From Euzebyaceae bacterium (lineage in GTDB: Bacteria; Actinomycetota; Nitriliruptoria; Euzebyales; Egibacteraceae): DNA of 16,017 bases. The notes under the pieces are model-generated. The model saw only the letters and a program-made list of their open reading frames with translations, was not told the origin of the DNA and did not search any database. Positions 1-5,982 of this stretch are shown here, in pieces (positions within the stretch are counted from its first letter, which is position 1; every line of letters begins with the position of its first letter). The stretch is from assembly GCA_013696915.1 (NCBI GenBank), contig JACCXR010000332.1, forward strand, positions 1 to 16,017, written 5' to 3'. The translations under genes and the position numbers were made by a program.

Positions 1-131
1 TGCCGGGTGACAACACCGAGATGGCGGTGGAGCTGATCTCCCCGATCGCGATGGAAGAGGGGCTGCGCTTCGCCATCCGTGAGGGCGGGCGCACCGTCGG
101 CGCCGGCAGGGTCACCAAGATCCTGAAGTAG
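1..131 (+). CDS. tuf: Elongation factor Tu, C-terminal fragment
   Basis: The window opens inside a reading frame whose last 42 residues are the end of EF-Tu domain 3, with the recognisable stretches MAVELISPIAMEEGLRFAIR and EGGRTVGAGRVTKIL followed by a TAG stop. EF-Tu is the GTPase that delivers aminoacyl-tRNA to the ribosomal A site; this beta-barrel domain contacts tRNA and EF-Ts. The start lies upstream of the window, so the gene is partial by position, not broken. A tuf gene directly before rpsJ is the usual str-to-S10 junction. The family match is clear even from this short piece. Confidence 0.96.
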   Translation, partial: PGDNTEMAVELISPIAMEEGLRFAIREGGRTVGAGRVTKILK

Positions 132-251
132 CCCCGGCAGCCTCGGCCGCCCCACGGCCAGGTCAACGGCAACGTCGAGAGCACGAGCAGGCAACACCGC
201 AACACCCGTGGCCGCCCCCGCCGGGCGGTGAACGCAACAAGAGAGCTGACG

Positions 252-563
252 ATGGCTGCTGAGCAGAAGATCCGGATCAGGTTGAAGGCGTACGACCACG
301 AGATCATCGACCAGTCGGCGCGCAAGATCGTGGACACGGTCGAGCGGACCGGGGCGAGGATCACCGGGCCTGTGCCGCTGCCGACGGAGCGCAACGTGTA
401 CTGCGTCATCCGTTCCCCGCACAAGTACAAGGACTCGCGCGAGCACTTCGAGATGCGCACCCACAAGCGTCTCATCGACATCCACGACCCCACGCAGAAG
501 ACCGTCGACTCGTTGATGCGGCTGGACCTGCCGGCCGGCGTCGACATCGAAATCAAGCTCTAA
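252..563 (+). CDS. rpsJ: 30S ribosomal protein S10 (uS10)
   Basis: S10 sits in the head of the small subunit and, in bacteria, also serves as NusE in transcription antitermination. The 103-residue product matches the usual length (about 102). It shows the S10 pattern KIRIRLKAYDHEIID at the N-terminus, RTHKRLIDIHDPT in the second half, and the closing LPAGVDIEIKL. I chose ATG 252, preceded by a purine-rich AGAGAG, rather than the in-frame GTG at 228, which would add eight residues not seen in the family. It is the first gene of the S10 operon, 120 bp after tuf and 11 bp before rplC. Confidence 0.96.
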   Translation: MAAEQKIRIRLKAYDHEIIDQSARKIVDTVERTGARITGPVPLPTERNVYCVIRSPHKYKDSREHFEMRTHKRLIDIHDPTQKTVDSLMRLDLPAGVDIEIKL

Positions 564-574
564 GGACCGCACCG

Positions 575-1222
575 ATGGCAACCACAGGCATCCTCGGGAC
601 GAAACTCGGGATGACGCAGATCTTCGACGACGAAGCGCGCGTCATCCCGGTGACCGTCGTCCGGGCCGGACCCTGCCCGGTGACGCAGGTGCGCTCCGCC
701 GAGCGCGACGGCTACGTCGCCGTCCAACTCGGCTTCGGCGCCGTCAAGCGCGTCAACAAGCCGCTGGCCGGGCACTTCGCCAAGGCCGGCGTCGAACCGA
801 CCCGCCACCTCGTGGAGTTGCAGCTGACCGGCAGCTTCTCCCCCGGCGCGGTCGTGACGGTCGACCAGTTCATCGTCGGCCAGCTCGTCGACGTGACCGG
901 GGTGAGCAAGGGCAAGGGCTTCTCGGGCCCGATGAAGCGCCACGGCTTCGCCGGGCTCGGCGCGGGTCACGGCGTGCACAAGGTGCACCGCGCACCCGGC
1001 TCGATCGGGGCCTGCGCCACGCCGTCGCGGGTCTTCCCCGGCACGCGCATGGCCGGACGCATGGGCGGCGAGCGCGTCACCGTCCAGAGCCTCGAGCTCG
1101 TCGGCGTCGACGCCGAGCGCAACCTGCTGCTGATCCGCGGTGCCGTGCCGGGCCCGAACGGATCCCTGCTCGTCGTCCGCGACGCGGTCAAGGCACGCGC
1201 GGACCAGGGGAGTGACGCCTGA
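575..1222 (+). CDS. rplC: 50S ribosomal protein L3 (uL3)
   Basis: L3 is an early-assembly 23S rRNA binder near the peptidyl transferase centre. The 215-residue protein is of normal size. It opens with GILGTKLGMTQIF, carries the central SKGKGFSGPMKRHGF loop, and ends with the conserved MAGRMGGERVTVQSLELVGV and LLLIRGAVPGPNGS. The loop reads GSIGACATP where E. coli has GSIGQ, so the glutamine methylated by PrmB in E. coli is absent; as far as I recall, related actinobacterial L3 proteins also lack it. A TAAGGA ribosome binding site overlaps the S10 stop. The L3 stop overlaps the L4 ATG by one base (TGATG), which suggests translational coupling. Confidence 0.97.
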   Translation: MATTGILGTKLGMTQIFDDEARVIPVTVVRAGPCPVTQVRSAERDGYVAVQLGFGAVKRVNKPLAGHFAKAGVEPTRHLVELQLTGSFSPGAVVTVDQFIVGQLVDVTGVSKGKGFSGPMKRHGFAGLGAGHGVHKVHRAPGSIGACATPSRVFPGTRMAGRMGGERVTVQSLELVGVDAERNLLLIRGAVPGPNGSLLVVRDAVKARADQGSDA

Positions 1223-2004
1223 TGTCGGTGTCCACGCGGATGGAAGCGCCCGACGACGTGACGGTCGACGTCCTCGACCCGACCGGCGCGACCGCCGGGA
1301 CGGCCCAGCTCGACGGCGCGCTGTTCAACGCCCAGGTGAACGTGCCCGCCATGCACCAGGTCGTCGTCGCCCAGCTCGCCGCCGCCCGCTCGGCGACGTC
1401 GAAGACGAAGTCGCGTGGAGAGGTCCGCGGCGGCGGCGCGAAGCCGTGGCGGCAGAAGGGCACCGGCCGGGCCCGTCAGGGTTCGATCCGGGCGCCCCAG
1501 TTCTCCGGCGGCGGCATCGCGCACGGCCCGACCGGGGAGCAGAACTACACCAAGCGCGTCACGAAGAAGCTCAAGAAGGTCGCGCTGCGCTCGGCCCTCT
1601 CCGACCGCGCCCGCTCGGGCCAGGTCCGCATCGTCCGCGGGCTCGCCTTCGACGCGCCGCGGACGAAGGACGCCGTGGCCTTCCTCGACGCCCTCGACCT
1701 CCCGGCCCGCAGGGTGCTGATCGTGCTCGCCGCCAGGGACGACGCGCTCGGCAAGAGCTTCCGCAACCTCCAGCGGGTGCACCTGCTCACCGTCGACCAG
1801 CTGAACACCTACGACGTGCTCGTCAGCGACGTCGTCGTCTTCGCCGAGGATGCGCTGGACCACATCGGCAAGGGCACCCGCGCCGTCCTGGGGGCGCCCG
1901 CGCCCGACACCGACGCGGTCGCCGACACCGACGAGGTCCGTGACACCGACGAGGTCGGCGACACCGACGAGGTCGGCGACACCGACGAGGAGGTGCCGGC
2001 GTGA
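1222..2004 (+). CDS. rplD: 50S ribosomal protein L4 (uL4) with acidic repeat tail
   Basis: L4 binds 23S rRNA domain I and lines the peptide exit tunnel; in E. coli it also represses its own operon. The 260-residue protein has the signature extended loop near residues 60-100 (SKTKSRGEVRGGGAKPWRQK, then GTGRARQGSIRAPQFSGGG), followed by the globular part ending near IGKGTRAVLG. Residues 228-257 are a tail of five six-residue units of the form xDTDEV, strongly acidic and unusual for L4, which normally ends near residue 205-220. The start overlaps the L3 stop and the stop overlaps the L23 GTG start. The L4 identification is secure; the role of the tail is unknown. Confidence 0.97.
   Translation: MSVSTRMEAPDDVTVDVLDPTGATAGTAQLDGALFNAQVNVPAMHQVVVAQLAAARSATSKTKSRGEVRGGGAKPWRQKGTGRARQGSIRAPQFSGGGIAHGPTGEQNYTKRVTKKLKKVALRSALSDRARSGQVRIVRGLAFDAPRTKDAVAFLDALDLPARRVLIVLAARDDALGKSFRNLQRVHLLTVDQLNTYDVLVSDVVVFAEDALDHIGKGTRAVLGAPAPDTDAVADTDEVRDTDEVGDTDEVGDTDEEVPA
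1903..1992 (+). repeat. 18-bp tandem repeat encoding the L4 tail
   Basis: Five head-to-tail 18-bp units lie in frame at the 3' end of rplD (1903-1920, 1921-1938, 1939-1956, 1957-1974, 1975-1992). The core GACACCGACGAGGTC is identical in units 2, 3 and 4. Unit 1 has GCG for GAG, and unit 5 ends GAG instead of GTC. Each unit encodes xDTDEV or a close variant. The near-identity at DNA level suggests recent duplication by slippage, so copy number may vary between strains. Confidence 0.93.
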
Positions 2005-2291
2005 AGGACCACCGCGACGTGATCCTCGCTCCGGTCGTGAGCGAGAAGAGCTACAGCCTGCATGACGAGGGCCGTTACACCTTCATCGTCCACCCATCGA
2101 CGAACAAGACCGAGATCAAGCAGGCCGTCGAGCGCATCTTCGGTGTCAAGGTCGCCAGCGTGAACACGCTCAACCGCAAAGGCAAGAAGAAGCGGTTCGG
2201 AACGCGCTACGGCACGCGCAAGGACACCAAGCGCGCCATCGTCACCCTCGCCGACGGCGAGTCCATCGACATCTTCGAACGTGGGGTGTAG
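2001..2291 (+). CDS. rplW: 50S ribosomal protein L23 (uL23)
   Basis: L23 sits at the exit of the peptide tunnel and is the docking point for trigger factor and the signal recognition particle. The product is 96 residues, normal for the family. It has the opening DVILAPVVSEKSY, the central TFIVHPSTNKTEIKQAVE, and the basic loop NRKGKKKRFGTRYG before the final strand. The start is a GTG in a GTGA overlap with the L4 stop, the form expected for coupled translation. Only six bases separate it from rplB. Confidence 0.96.
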   Translation: MKDHRDVILAPVVSEKSYSLHDEGRYTFIVHPSTNKTEIKQAVERIFGVKVASVNTLNRKGKKKRFGTRYGTRKDTKRAIVTLADGESIDIFERGV

Positions 2292-2297
2292 CGCACC

Positions 2298-3128
2298 ATG
2301 GGCATCCGCAAGTACAAGCCGACGACGCCGTCGCGCCGCGCCATGTCGGTGTCCGACTTCGACACGGTCACCACCGACAAGCCGCTGAAGTCCCTCACGC
2401 GGCCGAACCCCAAGAAGGCCGGGCGCAACGTCCACGGCCGCATCACCACGCGGCACCAGGGCGGCGGCCACAAGCAGCGCTACCGCGTGATCGACTTCCG
2501 CCGCAACAAGGACGGAGTGCCGGCGAAGGTGGCGACGGTCGAGTACGACCCCAACCGGTCGGCCCGGATCGCGCTGCTGCACTACCTCGACGGCGAGAAG
2601 CGCTACATCATCGCGCCCGAGGGGCTCAAGGTCGGCGACATGGTCGAGTCCGGCGAGCGGGCCGACATCAAGCCGGGCAACGCCCTGCCGCTCCGCAACA
2701 TCCCGGTCGGCACGATCGTGCACGCCGTGGAGATGCGGCCGGGAGGCGGCGCCAAGCTCGGCCGCTCCGCCGGCAACAGGATCCAGCTGCTGGCCAAGGA
2801 GGGCAACCGCGCAGCGCTGCGCCTGCCCTCGGGCGAGATCCGCACCGTCCTCGCGGACTGCCGGGCGTCAGTCGGGGCGGTCGGCAACTCCGAGCACGAG
2901 CTGATCAACGCCGGCAAGGCCGGCCGCTCACGCTGGAAGGGCAAGCGCCCCACCGTCCGCGGCGTCGTCATGAACCCGGTCGACCACCCGCACGGCGGCG
3001 GCGAGGGCCGCACGTCCGGCGGCCGGCATCCCACGAACCCGCAGGGCAAGCCCGAAGGCCGCACCCGGTCCAAGAAGAAGGCGTCCAACGCCGACATCGT
3101 CCGCCGGCGCGGCAAGCGCCGCCGGTAA
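2298..3128 (+). CDS. rplB: 50S ribosomal protein L2 (uL2)
   Basis: L2 is one of the most conserved large-subunit proteins, needed for subunit association and peptidyl transferase centre assembly. The 276-residue protein has the usual length. It begins MGIRKYKPTTPSRR, contains the RNA-binding GRITTRHQGGGHKQRYR, the KAGRSRWKGKRPTVRGVVMN segment and the hallmark MNPVDHPHGGGEGR that includes the conserved histidine near the active centre. It ends in a basic KKKASNADIVRRRGKRRR tail. No strong Shine-Dalgarno is seen; the GGGGTG at the end of rplW is the nearest candidate. It lies 11 bp before rpsS. Confidence 0.98.
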   Translation: MGIRKYKPTTPSRRAMSVSDFDTVTTDKPLKSLTRPNPKKAGRNVHGRITTRHQGGGHKQRYRVIDFRRNKDGVPAKVATVEYDPNRSARIALLHYLDGEKRYIIAPEGLKVGDMVESGERADIKPGNALPLRNIPVGTIVHAVEMRPGGGAKLGRSAGNRIQLLAKEGNRAALRLPSGEIRTVLADCRASVGAVGNSEHELINAGKAGRSRWKGKRPTVRGVVMNPVDHPHGGGEGRTSGGRHPTNPQGKPEGRTRSKKKASNADIVRRRGKRRR

Positions 3129-3139
3129 GGAGCGACGAC

Positions 3140-3433
3140 ATGCCGCGCAGCCTCAAGAAGGGCCCCTTCGTCGATCTCCACCTGGCGAAGAAGGTCGAGG
3201 ACCTGAACTCCCGCCACGAGAAGCGGGTCATCAAGACCTGGTCCCGTCGCTCGGAGATCTCCCCCGACATGGTCGGCCACACGATCGCCGTCCACGACGG
3301 CCGCAAGCACGTGCCCATCTACATCTCCGAGTCAATGGTAGGCCACAAGCTGGGCGAGTTCGCCCCGACCCGCGCGATCAAGTGGCGCGGCGCCGGTGAG
3401 AAGCAGCAGACCAAGGTCCGCGGGCGAAGGTGA
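3140..3433 (+). CDS. rpsS: 30S ribosomal protein S19 (uS19)
   Basis: S19 binds 16S rRNA with S13 in the head of the small subunit and contacts the A-site region. The 97-residue product opens with the diagnostic PRSLKKGPFVDLHLAKKVE and carries IKTWSRRSEISPDMVGHTIA, HDGRKHVPIYISE and MVGHKLGEFAPTR, all conserved in the family. The start ATG follows a strong TAAGGAG seven bases upstream that overlaps the L2 stop. The stop lies eight bases before the preferred start of rplV. Confidence 0.97.
   Translation: MPRSLKKGPFVDLHLAKKVEDLNSRHEKRVIKTWSRRSEISPDMVGHTIAVHDGRKHVPIYISESMVGHKLGEFAPTRAIKWRGAGEKQQTKVRGRR
3426..3433 (+). promoter_or_regulatory. Shine-Dalgarno deciding the L22 start
   Basis: GAAGGTGA overlaps the S19 stop and lies eight bases before ATG 3442. 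The alternative GTG at 3430 lies inside this motif and has no usable Shine-Dalgarno of its own, so the ATG is preferred. Confidence 0.55.
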
Positions 3434-3441
3434 GTCAGACG

Positions 3442-3876
3442 ATGGAGGTCAGAGCAACCGCGCGGTACGTCCGGGTCGCGCCGAACAAGGCGCGACAGGT
3501 CGTCGCGCACATCCGCGGGCTGGGCGTCGAAGAGGCGCGCCGCACACTGCTGTTCTCCCCCAAGGGGGTGGCCGAGCAGATCCGCAAGACGCTCGACTCC
3601 GCCGTCGCCAACGCGGAGCACAACAACGATCTCGCCGCCGACGACCTCGTCGTGACCGCGGCGGTCGTCGACGAGGGCCCGACGCTCAAGCGGTCCCAGC
3701 CGCGCGCGATGGGCCGGGCGTACCGCATCAACAAGCGGACCAGCCACATCACCATCACGGTGGGAACCGACGGCACGCGTGGCCGCGCACGGACGTCAGG
3801 CGCCACCGGCGCCGGCGCGCCGGCGGCCGGTGCGCGGCGCGGTCTCCGCGGCCGGCGCAGCCGGAAGGAGCAGTAG
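3442..3876 (+). CDS. rplV: 50S ribosomal protein L22 (uL22) with basic C-terminal tail
   Basis: L22 spans the large subunit, and its beta-hairpin lines the exit tunnel, where macrolide resistance mutations occur. The product is 144 residues from ATG 3442. That start has AAGGTGA eight to eleven bases upstream and gives the familiar MEVRATARYVRVAPNKARQV opening. An in-frame GTG at 3430, in a GTGA overlap with the S19 stop, would add four residues and cannot be excluded. The tunnel hairpin is seen as DEGPTLKRSQPRAMGRAYRI. After the core (about residue 112) comes a tail of some 30 residues rich in Gly, Ala and Arg, beyond the usual 110-115 residues. Confidence 0.95.
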   Translation: MEVRATARYVRVAPNKARQVVAHIRGLGVEEARRTLLFSPKGVAEQIRKTLDSAVANAEHNNDLAADDLVVTAAVVDEGPTLKRSQPRAMGRAYRINKRTSHITITVGTDGTRGRARTSGATGAGAPAAGARRGLRGRRSRKEQ

Positions 3877-3878
3877 TC

Positions 3879-4796
3879 GTGGGTCAGAAGATTCATCCGT
3901 ACGGGTTCCGGCTCGGGATCATCAAGGAGCACAAGTCCCGCTGGTTCGCCGACAAGGAGTACGCCGGCTACGTCATCGAGGACGACCGGATCCGCAACTA
4001 CATCAGGGAGCGCGTCCGCCACTCCGGCGTGTCGCGGATCGAGATCGAGCGCACCCGCGACCGGGTGACGGTCGACGTCCACACGGCCCGGCCGGGCATC
4101 GTCATCGGCCGCCGCGGCGCGGAGGCCGACGTCATCCGCAAGCATCTCGAGGACATGTCGGGCAAGCAGGTGAAGCTCAACATCCTCGAGCTGAAGTCCC
4201 CGGAGCTCGACGCCCAGGTGACCGCGCACAACGTCGCGGAGCAGCTGCGCGGCCGTGTCAGCTTCCGGCGCGCCATGCGCCGGGCGACGCAGAACGCGAT
4301 GAAGGCCGGAGCCAAGGGCATCCGCGTCCAGTGCTCGGGGCGCCTGGGCGGAGCCGAGATGAGCCGCACCGAGTGGTACCGCGAGGGCCGTGTCCCGCTG
4401 CACACACTGCGGGCCAACATCGACTACGGGTTCGACGAGGCGCGCACCACCTACGGCCGGATCGGCGTGAAGGTCTGGATCTACACCGGGGAGGTGCTTC
4501 CCTCCGCCGACCAGCGCGAGGCCCAGATGGCCCGCGCCCGCGCCCGCCGGGCGGATCGGCAGGCGCCCCCGCCCACGGCGGTGGTCGAGGATCCGGCGGC
4601 CACGACCGTCGGAATGGGCGACGCCAACCCCGAGCGCGTCGACGAGATGGCGCCGGTCACCGCCCTGCCCGGCAACGTCCAGCCGGGCAACGTCCCAGCC
4701 GAGGCCCCCGCGCCGGCCGACTCGGGCGAGATCGCCCGCCCGGCGGTGGGCGAGACGCCGGAGCCGCCGGCTGCGACCGACCAGGTGCAGGAGTAG
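3879..4796 (+). CDS. rpsC: 30S ribosomal protein S3 (uS3) with long C-terminal extension
   Basis: S3 lies at the mRNA entry of the small subunit and acts with S4 and S5 in the ribosomal helicase. The 305-residue protein begins MGQKIHPYGFRLGI, has a type II KH domain with the GxxG loop in GIVIGRRG (near residues 73-80), and the C-terminal domain RVQCSGRLGGAEMSRTEWYR through GVKVWIYTGE, ending near residue 207. The last hundred or so residues are a low-complexity tail: an Arg/Ala-rich helix-like part, then a Pro, Ala and Glu-rich acidic part. Family members usually run 210-280 residues. The GTG start follows GGAAGGAG by about eight bases, two bases after the L22 stop. Confidence 0.97.
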   Translation: MGQKIHPYGFRLGIIKEHKSRWFADKEYAGYVIEDDRIRNYIRERVRHSGVSRIEIERTRDRVTVDVHTARPGIVIGRRGAEADVIRKHLEDMSGKQVKLNILELKSPELDAQVTAHNVAEQLRGRVSFRRAMRRATQNAMKAGAKGIRVQCSGRLGGAEMSRTEWYREGRVPLHTLRANIDYGFDEARTTYGRIGVKVWIYTGEVLPSADQREAQMARARARRADRQAPPPTAVVEDPAATTVGMGDANPERVDEMAPVTALPGNVQPGNVPAEAPAPADSGEIARPAVGETPEPPAATDQVQE

Positions 4797-4802
4797 AACG
4801 CC

Positions 4803-5222
4803 ATGCTGTCCCCCAGGAGAGTCAAGCACCGCAAGCAGCACCGCGGCCGCATGCGCGGGCTTGCCAAGGGCGGCACCGAGGTCAGCTTCGGCGACTACGG
4901 CCTCCAGGCGGTGACCCACGGCTGGATCACGAACCGCCAGATCGAGGCGGCGCGCGTCGCGATGACCCGGTACATGAAGCGCGGAGGGAAGGTGTGGATC
5001 AACATCTTCCCCCACAAGGCCTACACGAAGAAGCCCGCCGAGACCCGCATGGGCTCGGGCAAGGGCTCGCCGGAGGGCTGGGTCGCCGTCGTGAAACCGG
5101 GTCGGGTGATGTTCGAGTTGTCCGGCGTGGGCGAGGAGACCGCACGCGAGGCCATGCGACTCGCCGCGCACAAGCTGCCGGTCAAGTGCAAGTTCGTCAC
5201 CCGGGACGGTGGTAACGCGTGA
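4803..5222 (+). CDS. rplP: 50S ribosomal protein L16 (uL16)
   Basis: L16 organises the A-site tRNA binding region of the large subunit. The 139-residue product matches the family. It shows the start MLSPRRVKHRKQHRGRMRG, then ITNRQIEAARVAMTRYMKRG, the conserved FPHKAYTKKPAETRMGSGKG loop near the peptidyl transferase centre, and the closing AHKLPVKCKFV. GGAG upstream at the end of rpsC serves as ribosome binding site. The stop overlaps the L29 GTG start by four bases. Confidence 0.97.
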   Translation: MLSPRRVKHRKQHRGRMRGLAKGGTEVSFGDYGLQAVTHGWITNRQIEAARVAMTRYMKRGGKVWINIFPHKAYTKKPAETRMGSGKGSPEGWVAVVKPGRVMFELSGVGEETAREAMRLAAHKLPVKCKFVTRDGGNA

Positions 5223-5422
5223 GGGCCAGCGAACTCCGAGAGCTCAGCGACACCGAACTGGTCGAGAAGCTGGGCCAGTTCAAGGAGGAGCTGTTCAACC
5301 TGCGCTTCCAGATGATCACCGGCCAGCTGGACAACCCCACCCGTCTGAAGCAGGTCCGTCACAGCATCGCGCGCGTGCTCACCGTGCAGCGCGAGCGCGC
5401 CGTCCACGACGCCGAGGTCTAG
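5219..5422 (+). CDS. rpmC: 50S ribosomal protein L29 (uL29)
   Basis: L29 is a small helical protein near the tunnel exit next to L23. The 67-residue product has the family pattern ELRELSDTELVEKLGQFKEE followed by LFNLRFQMITGQLDNPTRLK and an arginine-rich second helix. The start is GTG in a GTGA overlap with the L16 stop, so its translation is probably coupled to L16. Three bases separate it from rpsQ. Confidence 0.95.
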   Translation: MRASELRELSDTELVEKLGQFKEELFNLRFQMITGQLDNPTRLKQVRHSIARVLTVQRERAVHDAEV

Positions 5423-5425
5423 AAG

Positions 5426-5701
5426 ATGAGCACAGCCCAACCGAGTGCCAAGCGGGGCGAGCGCAAGACCCGTCAGGGCGTCGTCGTCAGCGACAGGATG
5501 GACAAGACCGTGGTGGTGCTCGTCCAGCGCCGGACGACCCACCCGCTGTACCGCAAGACGGTCACCCGGTCCGAGAAGCTCCACGCCCACGACGAGGCGA
5601 ACGACGTCCACACCGGGGACCTCGTCCGCGTCGTCGAGACGCGGCCGCTGTCGAAGTCGAAGCGCTGGCGGGTCGTCGAAGTGGTGGAGCGGGCGCAGTG
5701 A
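5426..5701 (+). CDS. rpsQ: 30S ribosomal protein S17 (uS17)
   Basis: S17 is a primary 16S rRNA-binding OB-fold protein of the small subunit. The 91-residue product has RQGVVVSDRMDKTVVVLVQR, then HPLYRKTVTRSEKLHAHDE and the closing ETRPLSKSKRWRVVEVVE, all typical. The first 15 or so residues are a short Ser, Lys and Arg extension. GAGG at 5414-5417 is the likely ribosome binding site. As in E. coli, S17 is the last gene of the S10 block; a 281-bp repeat-rich spacer follows. Confidence 0.96.
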   Translation: MSTAQPSAKRGERKTRQGVVVSDRMDKTVVVLVQRRTTHPLYRKTVTRSEKLHAHDEANDVHTGDLVRVVETRPLSKSKRWRVVEVVERAQ

Positions 5702-5724
5702 GCCTTCGCTTGCCGTCCCGCATT

Positions 5725-5826
5725 CGTCGGTCGGGAGCTTCGTCGGTGCGGAGCTCCGTCGGTCCGAAGCTTCGGCCGGGTTCCGTCGGCGCAGAGCTCT
5801 GGCGGGGTTCCGTCGGCCCGGAGCTC
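5725..5826 (+). repeat. Five 16-bp direct repeats between S17 and L14
   Basis: A 16-bp unit with consensus CGTCGGYNCRGAGCTY occurs five times: 5725-5740, 5741-5756, 5757-5772, 5784-5799 and 5811-5826. The first three abut. The last two are each preceded by an 11-bp spacer, CGGCCGGGTTC or TGGCGGGGTTC. Embedded perfect palindromes include CGGAGCTCCG (5749-5758 and 5819-5828) and CCGAAGCTTCGG (5764-5775). No credible protein is encoded here. The arrangement resembles a small intergenic repeat element rather than ordinary operon spacer; function unknown. Confidence 0.85.
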
Positions 5827-5870
5827 CGCACGAACGGCCTTTATGCTGCGCTCCGGGCCGACGGAACCCC
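5804..5870 (+). terminator. Long perfect inverted repeat, possible S10-operon terminator or leader hairpin
   Basis: Bases 5804-5824 and 5850-5870 are perfect reverse complements over 21 bp with a 25-base loop, and would form a very stable GC-rich RNA stem. It lies between the last S10-block gene and the first spc-block gene, where a terminator or attenuator would make sense. No T-run follows (the next bases are TCTCCGACGG), so a classical intrinsic terminator is not supported. A U-less high-GC terminator, a processing site or a dispersed repeat are alternatives. The stem is certain; the function is inferred. Confidence 0.6.
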
Positions 5871-5931
5871 TCTCCGACGGGGCCGGAAACCCGACGGGAC
5901 TGTGTCACCGTCTTTCCTCTCCGACCCCTCT

Positions 5932-5953
5932 GTGGGCGTCCCCCTTCGCCCAC
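5932..5953 (+). promoter_or_regulatory. Small hairpin in the L14 leader
   Basis: GTGGGCG (5932-5938) and CGCCCAC (5947-5953) form a perfect 7-bp stem around an eight-base loop, ending 29 bases before the L14 ATG and just upstream of its GAAAGAG/AAGGA ribosome binding region. It may belong to the spc leader RNA. No match to a known ribosomal protein binding site can be claimed. Confidence 0.4.
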
Positions 5954-5982
5954 TTCTCTGGTGATCTGAAAGAGTCAAGGAC

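Noticed and set aside
228..251. GTG 228 as the S10 start
   Set aside because: It would add eight residues not found in S10; ATG 252 gives the family length and has a purine-rich site upstream.
3435..5171. A 578-codon open frame on the minus strand across L22, S3 and L16
   Set aside because: High-GC DNA leaves long open frames opposite real genes. The plus strand carries three certain ribosomal proteins here, and the minus-strand product has no recognisable family pattern.
5842..5847. TATGCT in the hairpin loop as a -10 box for L14
   Set aside because: No -35-like hexamer lies 16-19 bases upstream, and the site is inside the loop of the 21-bp stem.
5702..5982. Open frames running through the repeat region between S17 and L14
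   Set aside because: They are extensions of frames overlapping S17, with repetitive Arg, Ala and Pro content produced by the 16-bp repeats. No start with a ribosome binding site and no family match.
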